Source of the DNA: an uncultured Actinomycetes bacterium
GTDB taxonomy: Bacteria; Actinomycetota; Acidimicrobiia; Acidimicrobiales; RAAP-2
DNA length: 45,545 nt
Direction of reading: 5' to 3'
Assembly (NCBI GenBank): GCA_903848885.1
Contig: CAINHL010000034.1
Span: forward strand, 1 to 45,545
How positions within the stretch are numbered: the first letter of the stretch is position 1; each line of letters starts with the position of its first letter. Both the position numbers and the translations under genes were made by a program. The notes beneath the pieces were generated by a model that was given only the letters and a program-made list of their open reading frames with translations, was not told the DNA's origin and did no database searches. Positions 19,194-29,177 of the stretch are shown piece after piece.

Positions 19194-20591
19194 ATGGCGA
19201 ACGAATTATGGCGTTTTTCCGCGACGGAATTGGCGTCGAAGATTGCTCAGCGCGAGGTCAGCTCGCGCGAAGTAGTCAGTGACTTTCTCGAAAGAATCGC
19301 CGCTGTGGGTCCCGCGGTCAACGCCGTAGTGGAAACCTTCCCCGAAGCGACTTTGGCGTGGGCTGACGCCGCGGACGCACGCCAACGCTCCGGCGAGTCC
19401 CTCGGAATTTTGCACGGTGTTCCCTTCACGATTAAGACCAATATTGACCAAGAAGGTCGCGCGACGAGCGAGGGAGTGGAGAAGCTCAAGGACTTGATCG
19501 CGCCAAGTGACGCGCCGCCGGTCGAACACATGAAGCGTGCAGGGGCGATACCACTCGGACGAACCAACATGCCCGACTTCGGACTACGCGTCAACACGGA
19601 GTCGTCCCTCTACGGCGCGACACGTAATCCCTTTGACGCCACCCGGACGGCGGGCGGGTCCTCGGGCGGCGAGGCCGCCGCGATTGCCACCGGGCAGAGC
19701 GTGCTGGGTCTTGGCAACGACCTCGGTGGATCGCTCCGAAATCCCGCCTACTGCTGCGGTATTGCTTCGATCAAGCCCAGTTTTGGCCGCGTGCCTACTG
19801 GAAATGCGACGGCACCCTTCGCCCCGCCGATTGGTGGACAGCTTCTCTCGGTGCAAGGCGTACTCGGGCGAACCGTCGCCGATGTGCGACTCGGCTTGGA
19901 GGCCGTGATGGGCTCTCACCGAATGGACCCCGTCTGCGTGGATGCTCCCTTGGTGGGACCGGCGTATCCAAAGCGTATTGCGCTAGTGCCGGAACCTTCC
20001 GGTGGCTCCACCGACCCTGGCGTTGCCGAAGGCGTACGTGCTGCCGGTCGTGCTCTGGCCGATGCGGGTTATGACGTGGTGGAGATTGAACCACCCATGC
20101 TGTTTGAGGCCTATCTCAACTGGTCGGAACACGTGATGCGCGACACGGCACTCCTGCGACCGGTGCTGGATATGTTCATGGGCGACGGAGGTAAAGCTTT
20201 CTTGGACTTCTCCAACGTATGGGATGAGCCACAGACGCCAGAATCCACTTTGGAAATGCACCGTCTGCGTTACACCGTCGGTCGTGCCTGGAGTGGCTTT
20301 CTGACTGACTACGCCGCCATTGTCGGCCCGACCTGGACGCAACCACCTTTCCCCTTGGGTTGGGACGTCGAGTCGCAGGAAAATGCTCTGGCGGTGGCGG
20401 AAATGTTCCGATTTGTGTGTCCGGCGAACCTACTGGGCCTGCCCGCCGCGTCGGTTCCCACGGGAATAACCAACGGACTTCCGGTTGGCGCACAAATCAT
20501 CTCTCGCCGTTTGCGCGAAGACATTACTTTGGACATCGCTGCCGATATCGAAAGGGCATTGGGCACTTTTACTCCCATCGATCCGCGATGA
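19194..20591 (+). CDS. Amidase (amidase signature family)
   Basis: GVPFTIKTNIDQEG...GGSSGGEAAAIATGQSVLGLGNDLGGSLRNPA signature. Confidence 0.92.
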   Translation: MANELWRFSATELASKIAQREVSSREVVSDFLERIAAVGPAVNAVVETFPEATLAWADAADARQRSGESLGILHGVPFTIKTNIDQEGRATSEGVEKLKDLIAPSDAPPVEHMKRAGAIPLGRTNMPDFGLRVNTESSLYGATRNPFDATRTAGGSSGGEAAAIATGQSVLGLGNDLGGSLRNPAYCCGIASIKPSFGRVPTGNATAPFAPPIGGQLLSVQGVLGRTVADVRLGLEAVMGSHRMDPVCVDAPLVGPAYPKRIALVPEPSGGSTDPGVAEGVRAAGRALADAGYDVVEIEPPMLFEAYLNWSEHVMRDTALLRPVLDMFMGDGGKAFLDFSNVWDEPQTPESTLEMHRLRYTVGRAWSGFLTDYAAIVGPTWTQPPFPLGWDVESQENALAVAEMFRFVCPANLLGLPAASVPTGITNGLPVGAQIISRRLREDITLDIAADIERALGTFTPIDPR

Positions 20592-21040
20592 CGGTGGCGA
20601 ATATTCGCCCCATCCGTCGTAGCGATCTGGTGACAGTCATCGACATCCAGGTAGGGGGAAGTTTGCACCCGGACGCCGAAGACCCCACCAAAGTCGATGC
20701 CTATTGGCGAGGTGTGGACGAGACCCGACGCGCGGGAGGGGACGTCTTCGTGGCCGAAGTAGAGCAAGAAGTAGTGGGCTTCTACCAACTGCTGGTCTTT
20801 CGCCATTTTCAACACGCGGGCTCACTCTGCGCGGAGGTGGAGAGCGTCCACGTGCGGGCGTCGGACCGAGGACGTGGCATTGGAAGCGCCATGATGGCTC
20901 ACGCGACCGAGGAAGCGACGCAGCGAAATTGTTACCGTCTGCAGCTCACCAGCAACAACGTCCGCGACGACGCCCACCGCTTCTATCTCAGCAACGGCTT
21001 CACCCAGAGTCACCAAGGATTCAAGAAAGCCCTTAGTTAA
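20588..21040 (+). CDS. GNAT family N-acetyltransferase
   Basis: MTVANIRPIRRSDLVTVIDIQVG...ESVHVRASDRGRGIGSAMMAHATEEA; ATGA overlap with the amidase stop. Confidence 0.9.
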   Translation: MTVANIRPIRRSDLVTVIDIQVGGSLHPDAEDPTKVDAYWRGVDETRRAGGDVFVAEVEQEVVGFYQLLVFRHFQHAGSLCAEVESVHVRASDRGRGIGSAMMAHATEEATQRNCYRLQLTSNNVRDDAHRFYLSNGFTQSHQGFKKALS

Positions 21041-21521
21041 TTTCTCGGAGGCTTCCGTCGTTCACGTCAAAGACGAAGCCACGGATCTCCGTTCCCTTGA
21101 CGAAGGGACTCTCCACCAAGGTCGCGACGGTGCGACGCACGTCGACGTCCACGTCGGAATAGGCCCCGAAGCGAAAGGGCGGTCGCAGCCCTAGCTCAGC
21201 CTCGACCTCTCGGGCTAAGGCCTCTTCTTCGAAGGTCTCCAGACCACAACGTGTGTGGTGGATGACCATCACGGATTCCGTGCCCAGCAGGCGCTGGGAC
21301 AAGAGCAGAGACCTGATGGCGTCGTCGGTGGCGAGACCGCCGGCGTTACGGATGAGGTGCGCTTCTCCTAGGTGTAAGCCGAGGGCGCCGAAAAGGTCGA
21401 GACGAGAGTCCATGCAGGTTAAAACCGCCAGATGGCGTTGGGGGGCGGTGGGAAGGTCGACGTGTCCGTGTTGGTCGCGGTAGATCTGATTATGCCCCAG
21501 TACATCATCAATGACACTCAT
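21033..21521 (-). CDS. Beta-class carbonic anhydrase
   Basis: TCMDSRLDLFGALGLHLGEAHLIRNAGG and VMVIHHTRCGLETF carry the Cys/Asp-Arg/His/Cys zinc-site motifs. ATG at 21521. Confidence 0.9.
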   Translation of the reverse strand: MSVIDDVLGHNQIYRDQHGHVDLPTAPQRHLAVLTCMDSRLDLFGALGLHLGEAHLIRNAGGLATDDAIRSLLLSQRLLGTESVMVIHHTRCGLETFEEEALAREVEAELGLRPPFRFGAYSDVDVDVRRTVATLVESPFVKGTEIRGFVFDVNDGSLREIN

Positions 21522-21567
21522 GGCACTGAGCCTAGAGGGAGTGGGTACGCTTTTGGACGGAGGCCTT

Positions 21568-21918
21568 ATGGAACACATTCATGAAGTACGCGAGGAACTT
21601 CGCGGCCCCGCCAAAGCCTTGCGCGAAGAAATTCCGGAAGTGATGCGGGCCTTTGGTGGGCTCAGCGCAGCGGCGATGGTCGAAGGCGAATTAAGTGTGG
21701 CCACCAAGGAACTGATCGCCTTGGCCATTGCCATCACTCGAGAGTGTGATGGTTGCGTCGCGGCACACGCACGCGGTGCTGCCCGTGTGGGAGTGACCCG
21801 CCGACAAGTCGCCGAAATGGCGGGAGTGGCCATCTTGATGAATGGTGGTCCGGGCACCGTGTGGGGACCTCGCGCCCTCGCGGCTTTTGACCAGGTTCTC
21901 GCGGAGCGCGATTCCTAG
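21568..21918 (+). CDS. Carboxymuconolactone decarboxylase / AhpD-like alkylhydroperoxidase family protein
   Basis: ELIALAIAITRECDGCVAAHARGAARVGVTRRQVAEMAGVAILMNGGP; CxxC followed by AxxH motif. Confidence 0.9.
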   Translation: MEHIHEVREELRGPAKALREEIPEVMRAFGGLSAAAMVEGELSVATKELIALAIAITRECDGCVAAHARGAARVGVTRRQVAEMAGVAILMNGGPGTVWGPRALAAFDQVLAERDS

Positions 21919-22781
21919 AGTCGTCGAAGAGTGACGGGCCAGGCCCTCTCGGCGACGACCACGTTGGTTTCGCTGGCCACCAAGAACAGGTGCGCTCCGA
22001 GGTTGATCCAAAAGACCAGCCCCAGCACTACGGCGAAGAAACCGTAAATTTGACTGGCGTGCTGGAGCTTGTGTCCTAAAAGGTAACCGCTCAGTGCGGA
22101 AAGAATCGTCCAACCGAGGGCTCCTACGACGGTCCCCGGGAGCAGGTTGCGGAGACCGGTTCCGCGGGGCGCGAGAAATCGCAATACCGCGAGGTAGCCG
22201 ACGGCATTAATCAGAAATGCGACGACCAATACCACTGCGCGACCGATGATGGGCTCACCGCCAAAGAAACTGTTACTGAAAGTGGAGACGCCGGTAGCCG
22301 CGGAGGACAGCAAAAGAACCAGGCCCAGGGTGGTAAATATCTTGAGGCCAATACGAAGACGCTCCACGAGGCCGGGCCACTGTTCGAGGGGTCGTCGCCA
22401 AACCGTGAAGGCTGCCATCTGTAAGGCGTTCGTGACCCCAAAAGCTCCTGCCAGAATACCGAAAATGGATATGTATCCCGCCGCGACGTTCCCTCGAGCA
22501 ATGGCGTGCAGATTCTGCTTCAACGTGCCACCGATGATGGGGAATTGCGCCAAAGCTGAGTTCACTAGAGCGTGATTGAGATTGGTTCCTTGAAGAAAGA
22601 GCCCCGCAATCGTCACCAAGAGCAAGAGTAAGGGAAATACCGAGAGAAAGCCGTAGAAGGTGACCAGGGCCGCCAAGCGGGTATCGAGGTTCTCGCGGTA
22701 ACGCTGAACGACGGCCACGGGAAACGCCAACCAGACGTGTGCGTGCTGGTACGTGTCGAAGCGTTCTAGCCAGCGTTTCAC
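21915..22781 (-). CDS. YihY/BrkB family integral membrane protein
   Basis: LDTRLAALVTFYGFLSVFPLLLLLVTIAGLFLQG...LPGTVVGALGWTILSALSGYLLGHKLQHASQIYGFFAVVLGLVFWINLGAHLFLVASE. GTG at 22781 gives a GTGA overlap with the P450 stop. Confidence 0.85.
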   Translation of the reverse strand: MKRWLERFDTYQHAHVWLAFPVAVVQRYRENLDTRLAALVTFYGFLSVFPLLLLLVTIAGLFLQGTNLNHALVNSALAQFPIIGGTLKQNLHAIARGNVAAGYISIFGILAGAFGVTNALQMAAFTVWRRPLEQWPGLVERLRIGLKIFTTLGLVLLLSSAATGVSTFSNSFFGGEPIIGRAVVLVVAFLINAVGYLAVLRFLAPRGTGLRNLLPGTVVGALGWTILSALSGYLLGHKLQHASQIYGFFAVVLGLVFWINLGAHLFLVASETNVVVAERAWPVTLRRL

Positions 22782-24055
22782 GCGTCGAAGCTGTAACTCA
22801 GGCGCTTGATGCCATTGACGAAACTCGACCGCAATTGGGCGGGCTCGCTGGTGGTGTGGATACCGGGGAAGCGCGACAGCAACTCGCGATAGACCACGGT
22901 GATCTCCCGGCGCGCGAGGTGAGCACCCAGGCAAAAGTGGGGGCCGGGGGCTCCGAATCCGTAGTGATCGTTCGGAGTGCGGCGAACGTCAAATTTGTAG
23001 GGGTCGACGAAGGCGTCGGCATCCTTGTTCGCCGAGTTGTAAAAGAGAAGGACCTTGTCACCGGCGGCGAGTTCTTGTCCACTCAAGACGTAGTCGGTAG
23101 CCAAGGTTCGACGCATCCAGGTGACGGGAGACGCCCAACGCACGATTTCGTCGGTTGCCGTTTTGGCGTGTGTGTCGTAGTCGTCAATGAGAATCTGCTT
23201 TTGGTCGGGGTAGTGAGTGAAGGTGTGAAGACCGTGCGCGATTGCCGTGCGAGTGGTTTCGTTTCCCGCGGTCACCAAGAGAACGAAGAAAGACGCCAGC
23301 TCTTGCTGGGTGAGCTTCTCATCTTCAATTTCGGCGTTCACGAGGGCACTGGTGATGTCGTCAATGGGGTTTTCGATGCGGTATTTACCGAGTTCTTCCA
23401 TTAAGCCGGTGAGTGTCGCGCCGGCTTCGAGAGTGGCGAGAATTGGGTCGGTACCCGCGGGGATGATGTCAGGGTCACCCATGCACAAAATGATGTTGGA
23501 AGCATCGAGGGCGGTTTGGTATTCGCTCGGTGGCACGCCCATCATGTCGCAGATGATTTGAATAGGAAAGGGAGCGGCGATGTCTTTGACGAAGTCGCCC
23601 GTTCCCTGCGTGAGGGCGCGTTCGATGACTTCGTGTGCCACGCGCTCAATGGAGTCTTCTACCGCACGCACATTGCGCGGATTAAAGGCGTTAGAGACAA
23701 TGCGGCGAAGTCGGGCGTGCTTCGGGTTGTCGGTAGAAATCATGCCGCTGAAATATTCCACCATTTCGGAAGGGAGATCCATGGTCGAGACCGCTCCCGG
23801 ACCGGAGAGGAAGACTTCGGGATGGCGGCTGGCCTCGGCGACGTCGCGGTGCTTGGTGAGGGCGTACCAACCTGGCCCCAGCGGGAGCTCAATGGCGGTG
23901 GTGCCGGGCTCGGGGCCGGTTTCTTTAAAGAAGGGAATGGGACGCTCGTTGCGCAAGGTGAGAAAACCACCTTCGCGCTGGTCGTAGGGAAGCTCCCAAA
24001 AGGCGAGATCCGAAAGATTGATTTGGTCAACGGGAAGGCTTTGCACGGGCTTCAT
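22778..24055 (-). CDS. Cytochrome P450
   Basis: Heme-Cys motif FGAPGPHFCLGAHLAR; I-helix AGNETTRTA; K-helix EIVRW. Internal ATG at 24055 preferred. Confidence 0.93.
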   Translation of the reverse strand: MKPVQSLPVDQINLSDLAFWELPYDQREGGFLTLRNERPIPFFKETGPEPGTTAIELPLGPGWYALTKHRDVAEASRHPEVFLSGPGAVSTMDLPSEMVEYFSGMISTDNPKHARLRRIVSNAFNPRNVRAVEDSIERVAHEVIERALTQGTGDFVKDIAAPFPIQIICDMMGVPPSEYQTALDASNIILCMGDPDIIPAGTDPILATLEAGATLTGLMEELGKYRIENPIDDITSALVNAEIEDEKLTQQELASFFVLLVTAGNETTRTAIAHGLHTFTHYPDQKQILIDDYDTHAKTATDEIVRWASPVTWMRRTLATDYVLSGQELAAGDKVLLFYNSANKDADAFVDPYKFDVRRTPNDHYGFGAPGPHFCLGAHLARREITVVYRELLSRFPGIHTTSEPAQLRSSFVNGIKRLSYSFDA

Positions 24056-24121
24056 GTTGGTAAATCGTAGTGAGTAGAACGGGTGGGGCACGGTGACGCT
24101 GCCACAGGGCAGAATGGAGGA

Positions 24122-24457
24122 ATGGAAACCACGCTGACAGACCCCGAGCGCGCGAGTCGCCTCTCCGCCCTTATGGCTCTGTTGGAGTTGATGCGCCCCT
24201 CCATTCAGGCCGACGGTGGCGATTTGGTCCTGATTCGTGCCGACGTGGAGGCCGGAGTAGTAGAGGTTCAGCTACAGGGGGCATGTTCGTCGTGCGCGAT
24301 TTCATCCTCGACTCTGTCGGGGGGCGTGGAACGTATTCTCAAAGGTCGTCTGGATTGGGTGACGGAAGTGATTGGCGGCGTCGATGAATCGGCCGATATG
24401 GGTGAATCCGTTTCCCTGGGTACCGGGGGCTACGTACCGCGTCATCACGCGCTTTAA
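24122..24457 (+). CDS. NifU-like (C-terminal Fe-S scaffold) domain protein
   Basis: LLELMRPSIQADGGDLVLIRADVEAGVVEVQLQGACSSCAISSSTLSGGVERIL; CxxC. Confidence 0.88.
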   Translation: METTLTDPERASRLSALMALLELMRPSIQADGGDLVLIRADVEAGVVEVQLQGACSSCAISSSTLSGGVERILKGRLDWVTEVIGGVDESADMGESVSLGTGGYVPRHHAL

Positions 24458-24492
24458 AGTGATCGATTTCGTCGCCACGCGAGGGTGAACCA

Positions 24493-25737
24493 GTGAGCGC
24501 CGTGCGGGATTTTCGATCGAAGACTTTCGCCGCGTTGCAGGTCCGTAATTTTCGACTGTATTTTTTCGGACAGCTGGTGTCGGTCTCGGGCACGTGGATG
24601 CAGTCGGTGGCGCAGGGCTGGTTGATATTGCAGCTCACGGATTCGGCCGTGGACTTAGGAACATCGATTGCACTCCAGTACCTACCGATGTTGTTCTTTG
24701 CTTCCTACGGCGGACTTGTAGCGGACCGATTACCTAAGCGCCGGATTCTGTATGTCACGCAAGCCAGCGCGGGGGTTCTAGCCGTCATTCTGGGCCTCAT
24801 GGTCACTACTCATCACGCCACGGTGATCGCGGTCTACGTACTCTCGTTTCTTTTAGGAGTGGTGAACCTTTTTGATATGCCGGCTCGGCAAGCCTTCGTC
24901 CAGCAAATGGTGGGGAAGGAACTCATCGCCAACGCGGTCAGTTTGAACAGTGTGCTGATGAACGCGGGTCGCTTGGTGGGTCCGGCGATTTCGGCCGGAG
25001 TGATTGCGCTCTTCGGTACCGCCTCGTGTTTCTACGTCAACGCAGCTAGTTATGCAGCGGTGATTGTGGCTCTGTGGCTGATGAACGAGGAAGATTTTGC
25101 TCCCATGAGAAACGTGGTGCGATCCAAGGGGCAATTACGCCTGGGTCTTCGTTACGCCTGGGGCACTCCCTTGATTCGTCGAGTGTTGGTCGCGGTGGCG
25201 TTGGTGGGAACCTTCGCGTTTAACTTCACCACGACCTTGCCCCTGTTGAGTCGCCATAGTTTTCACGAACACTCTGCGGGTGCGTATTCCGTTCTTCTCA
25301 GTGCGATGGGGCTGGGAGCGGTAATGGGTGGCCTTTATATTGCACACCGTTCACGACCGAACATGGGCCTGCTCACGACCGAGGGGATTCTCTTTGGTCT
25401 CTCCATGACGGGCGTGGCCTTCTCCCCGAATGTCGCCTGCGCCGCCATCTTCCTCGTGTGTACCGGAGCCTTTTCCATCTCTTTTGTTTCGACCGCCAAC
25501 GCGATCTTGCAACTCAACTCGGCCGAACAGATGCGTGGGCGAGTGATGAGTCTGCACGGAACGGCATTCTTGGGTTCCACCCCGATTGGGGCGCCCCTCA
25601 TCGGTTGGATTATTTCGCAGTCCAACGCGCGAGTGGGAATATTCGTCGGCGCCATGGTCGCCCTGGGTACGGGCCTGATGTTGCTGCGGGCACTCGCTAA
25701 GGAACGTCAGCACGGCGCCACGCCGGCGCCCAACTAA
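24493..25737 (+). CDS. MFS transporter (EntS-like)
   Basis: FAALQVRNFRLYFFGQLVSVSGTWMQSVAQGWLILQLT...YGGLVADRLPKRRIL; polytopic. Confidence 0.88.
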   Translation: MSAVRDFRSKTFAALQVRNFRLYFFGQLVSVSGTWMQSVAQGWLILQLTDSAVDLGTSIALQYLPMLFFASYGGLVADRLPKRRILYVTQASAGVLAVILGLMVTTHHATVIAVYVLSFLLGVVNLFDMPARQAFVQQMVGKELIANAVSLNSVLMNAGRLVGPAISAGVIALFGTASCFYVNAASYAAVIVALWLMNEEDFAPMRNVVRSKGQLRLGLRYAWGTPLIRRVLVAVALVGTFAFNFTTTLPLLSRHSFHEHSAGAYSVLLSAMGLGAVMGGLYIAHRSRPNMGLLTTEGILFGLSMTGVAFSPNVACAAIFLVCTGAFSISFVSTANAILQLNSAEQMRGRVMSLHGTAFLGSTPIGAPLIGWIISQSNARVGIFVGAMVALGTGLMLLRALAKERQHGATPAPN

Positions 25738-26972
25738 GCCTTAGAGACCTTGGGCTCCTTCGGCAGGCCGAGGGCACGCTCCGAGACAATGTTGCGCTGG
25801 ATTTCCGCCGCGCCTCCCCAGATTGTTTCTGAACGACTGAAGAAGAACCCTGCCTGAAGATCAGACACGGGGTAGTCGCTGCGACCACGTGAGGCCTGAA
25901 CCCCCGGAACCGAACCTTCGTTATCGCCGGTTCCGCTGAGGATTTGGCCATCCATGCCCAAGATGTCGAGGGCCAGGTTCATGGTGTCCCGGTGCATTTC
26001 CGACCAGAACATCTTGTTGCAGGCACCGAGCATGGCGGTGTGGTGCGTGTCATTGAGCGAATCGGTGAGTGAGCGGTAGCCATTGATCTCAATAATCTTG
26101 ATCTTTTCCCACGCGCGCACGAGTGCGTCACGGGTGATGCGGTCGTGACTCGATCCCTTCTGCTGGGCGACGCTCACAATGTGCTCCCATTCCTTGAGGA
26201 ATCGACGGTAGCCCGTAGTCGAGCTGCTACCACGTTCAAAGCCGAGAGTAGTCATGGCGACTTTCCAGCCGTTGTTGAGTCCACCGACCACGTTGCCCTT
26301 TGGGCAACGTGCGTTGTCGAAGAAAACCTCGTTGAATTCTGCGGAGCCGTCAACCTGCACGATGGGTCGTACTTCGATACCGGGCTGGTGCATGGGTACC
26401 AAGAGGTAGGAGATGCCGGCATGCTGCGGGGCATCGGGGTCGGTCCGTACCAGGAGGAATACGTAGTCGGCATGTTGTGCTTGCGTGGTCCACACCTTCT
26501 GGCCATTGATGACCCACTCGTCACCATCCAGTACGGCGGAGGTCTTCAAGCTCGCGAGGTCGGAACCCGAGTTCGGCTCACTGAATCCTTGGCACCACGC
26601 AATTTCGCCCTTCAAGATACCGGGGATGAATTCCTGCTTCTGCTCTTCGGTTCCCCATTGCAGAATGGTCGGCCCCACGAGGGTGTCGCCGAAGAAGTCG
26701 GCCCGCATGGGCGCACCCGCCTTGGCGAACTCTTCGTTCAATACGACCTGCTCAATCAGCGACAGACCTTTGCCACCGTATTCCTGCGGCCAACCCGCGC
26801 AGATCCAACCACCCTCGAAGAGCTTGCTGGTCCACGTGGCGTTGAAGGCTTTGCGCTCATCTTCGGTCATCGAGAAGTTGTCGTCGAACCAGCCCTGGGG
26901 GAGGTTCTGTTCGAGCCAGCCGCGAATCACGGGGCGAAAGGCTTCGGCTTCGGTGGGGTAGTTGAGATCCAT
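25734..26972 (-). CDS. Acyl-CoA dehydrogenase
   Basis: AWCQGFSEPNSGSDLASLKTSAVLDGDEWVINGQKVWTTQAQHADY; ETIWGGAAEIQRNIVSERALGLP. Confidence 0.95.
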   Translation of the reverse strand: MDLNYPTEAEAFRPVIRGWLEQNLPQGWFDDNFSMTEDERKAFNATWTSKLFEGGWICAGWPQEYGGKGLSLIEQVVLNEEFAKAGAPMRADFFGDTLVGPTILQWGTEEQKQEFIPGILKGEIAWCQGFSEPNSGSDLASLKTSAVLDGDEWVINGQKVWTTQAQHADYVFLLVRTDPDAPQHAGISYLLVPMHQPGIEVRPIVQVDGSAEFNEVFFDNARCPKGNVVGGLNNGWKVAMTTLGFERGSSSTTGYRRFLKEWEHIVSVAQQKGSSHDRITRDALVRAWEKIKIIEINGYRSLTDSLNDTHHTAMLGACNKMFWSEMHRDTMNLALDILGMDGQILSGTGDNEGSVPGVQASRGRSDYPVSDLQAGFFFSRSETIWGGAAEIQRNIVSERALGLPKEPKVSKA

Positions 26973-27009
26973 ACCTCGGAGATTAGTAGGGTTTTTTGCC
27001 TATGGATAA

Positions 27010-27025
27010 CGGGCACTTGTGCCCG
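27010..27025. promoter_or_regulatory. Intergenic perfect inverted repeat CGGGCAC-tt-GTGCCCG (candidate operator)
   Basis: 7-bp arms with a 2-nt spacer, between the divergent acyl-CoA dehydrogenase and GT4 genes. Confidence 0.4.
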
Positions 27026-27078
27026 AGTGGTGATGTGGGGGAGAATAGAACTCCCCTGTTCCGTGCCGAAAGAAGCCC

Positions 27079-28452
27079 GTGTCGACCCCTCTCTCCGTCT
27101 CCCTTGCCGACATGCGTGAATCGTGGCGTCGCTCACGGGACATTACCGTTCCGCCGGCCATCGCGTCCCGTCCCGCTGCCGCGGGCAAGTACCGGGTGGC
27201 CTTTTTGATTTATCGGGGAAATCCGACCTGCGGTGGCCAGGGCGTCTACACCCGCCACCTCACCCGGGAACTAGTTCGGCTAGGTCACAGTGTTGAGGTT
27301 TTCGCGGGTCAGCCCTGGCCGGAACTCGATGAAGGGGTCGGCTTCACCCCCGTACCGGGGCTTGATCTCTACCGTAATCCCGACCCCTTTCGCATTCCGG
27401 CCTGGCGAGAATTTCGTACCTGGGCCGACTGGACGGAATTTTTGATCATGCTGGCCGCTGGTTTCGGTGAACCGCTCGCCTTCTCGCGTCGTATTCGTCC
27501 CATCTTGAACGCTCGGCGTTCTGAGTTTGATCTCATTCACGACAATCAGTGTCTCGGGACCGGAATTTTGCAGCTGTCGAAAAAAGATGGATGGCCCATG
27601 CTGCAAACCCTGCACCACCCCATCACGGTGGACCGCCGTATTGCTTTGGAACACGCCGAGAATGCCTACCGACGCTTCACGCAACGTCGCTGGTTCGGCT
27701 TCTTGCGCATGCAGGTACGCGTGGCCAAGCAGATGCCCCACGTGTTGACCGTCTCATCGAACTCCAAGGTAGATATCAACGCCCAAATGAAAGTGCCACT
27801 GCACCGAATGACCGTCGTTCCCGTAGGCGTGGATCACGAAGTGTTCCGTCCGTACACCGATACCGTCAAGAAGCAGGGCCGTCTCATGGTGACGACCTCC
27901 TCGGATGTCCCTATGAAGGGCTTGGTGCCACTGCTGGAAGCGGTGGCCAAACTCCGCACCGAGCGCGACATCGATTTGGTCGTCATTGGCAAGCCCAAGG
28001 CCAATGGTCGAGTGGCCCAGACGATGGAACGCCTCGGACTGAATGACATCGTCCAGACCATCACCGGCGTGAGCGACGAAGAACTTGCCCGACTCTACGG
28101 CGAGGCGCAGGTTGCCGTCGTGCCGAGTCTCTACGAAGGCTTCTCCCTTCCCGCAATTGAAGCGATGAGTTGCGGTGTTCCCATCGTGGCCACTACCGGT
28201 GGCGCATTGCCGGAAGTTGTCGGTCGTAGTGGAGAAACGGGGCTGCTCGTAGAGCCCAACAATCCTGATGCCTTAGTCGAAGCCATTCGCCGACTTTTGG
28301 ACGACGGAGAATTACGCGAACGACTCGGCGCCGCCGGTCGCGAGCGCGTGATGCAACGCTTCACCTGGGAAGTAACGGCCCGGGGGACGGCTGCGTGTTA
28401 CGACGCCATTATGAATAATCAACCTATGCCCGAGTCTGTGAGTTTTGAATAA
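27079..28452 (+). CDS. Family 4 glycosyltransferase
   Basis: CGGQGVYTRHLTRELVRLGHSVEVFAG...VPSLYEGFSLPAIEAMSCGVPIVATTGGALPEVVG. Confidence 0.93.
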   Translation: MSTPLSVSLADMRESWRRSRDITVPPAIASRPAAAGKYRVAFLIYRGNPTCGGQGVYTRHLTRELVRLGHSVEVFAGQPWPELDEGVGFTPVPGLDLYRNPDPFRIPAWREFRTWADWTEFLIMLAAGFGEPLAFSRRIRPILNARRSEFDLIHDNQCLGTGILQLSKKDGWPMLQTLHHPITVDRRIALEHAENAYRRFTQRRWFGFLRMQVRVAKQMPHVLTVSSNSKVDINAQMKVPLHRMTVVPVGVDHEVFRPYTDTVKKQGRLMVTTSSDVPMKGLVPLLEAVAKLRTERDIDLVVIGKPKANGRVAQTMERLGLNDIVQTITGVSDEELARLYGEAQVAVVPSLYEGFSLPAIEAMSCGVPIVATTGGALPEVVGRSGETGLLVEPNNPDALVEAIRRLLDDGELRERLGAAGRERVMQRFTWEVTARGTAACYDAIMNNQPMPESVSFE

Positions 28453-29177
28453 TGTTGACTGCTAATTACGACATCTTGGGGCTGAAGCCGCAGGACAAGA
28501 TTTTGGACCTCGGCTGTGGCTTTGGTCGTCACGCCTTCGAAGCAGCACGCCGTGGGGCCAATGTGGTTGCGCTGGATGCGGGACTCGATGAAGTTGAAGG
28601 CGTACTAGCGACCTTTGCCGCCATGGCCGAAGCGGGCGAACTGTCGTCGGACGAACTCTCCACCTGTGCCATTCAGGGCGACGCCCTGCACCTACCCTTT
28701 GCCGACGGCACCTTCGACCGCGTTATCTGTTCGGAAGTGCTCGAGCACATTCCCGACGACGTGGCTGCCATGCGTGAATTGGCTCGTGCCCTGCGTCCTG
28801 GTGGCACCATGGCCATCACTATCCCGCGCTACGGTCCGGAAATCATCAACTGGGCCTTGTCGGATGCCTATCACAATGTTCCCGGTGGCCACGTACGCAT
28901 CTACCGCCGCCGCCAGATTGAAGGTCGCCTCCAGTCCACCGGACTCGAAGTAACCGGCCACCATTACGCCCACGGACTGCACTCACCGTATTGGTGGCTG
29001 AAGTGCTTGGTGGGAACCACGAACGACAAGAATTTCTTCGTCCGGAGCTATCACCGCCTCTTGGTGTGGGACATCGTCAAGGGTCCTCGACTCACTCGCT
29101 TCCTCGAGCGTGTTCTCTCGCCGCTCATCGGAAAGTCGCTCATCATTTACTTGCGCAAGCCTGCGGTAGCGCTTTGA
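28452..29177 (+). CDS. Class I SAM-dependent methyltransferase
   Basis: ILDLGCGFGRHAFEAARRGANVVALDAG...FDRVICSEVLEHIPDDVAAMRELARALRPGG; TAATG overlap with the GT4 gene. Confidence 0.93.
   Translation: MLTANYDILGLKPQDKILDLGCGFGRHAFEAARRGANVVALDAGLDEVEGVLATFAAMAEAGELSSDELSTCAIQGDALHLPFADGTFDRVICSEVLEHIPDDVAAMRELARALRPGGTMAITIPRYGPEIINWALSDAYHNVPGGHVRIYRRRQIEGRLQSTGLEVTGHHYAHGLHSPYWWLKCLVGTTNDKNFFVRSYHRLLVWDIVKGPRLTRFLERVLSPLIGKSLIIYLRKPAVAL

Noticed and set aside
22739-24070. Two plus-strand ORFs (221 and 184 aa) antisense to the P450
   Set aside because: Gly/Val/Arg-rich shadow frames of a P450 gene with intact motifs.
26145-27119. 324-aa plus-strand ORF antisense to the acyl-CoA dehydrogenase
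   Set aside because: Opposite strand of a strongly supported enzyme; composition typical of GC-rich antisense frames.
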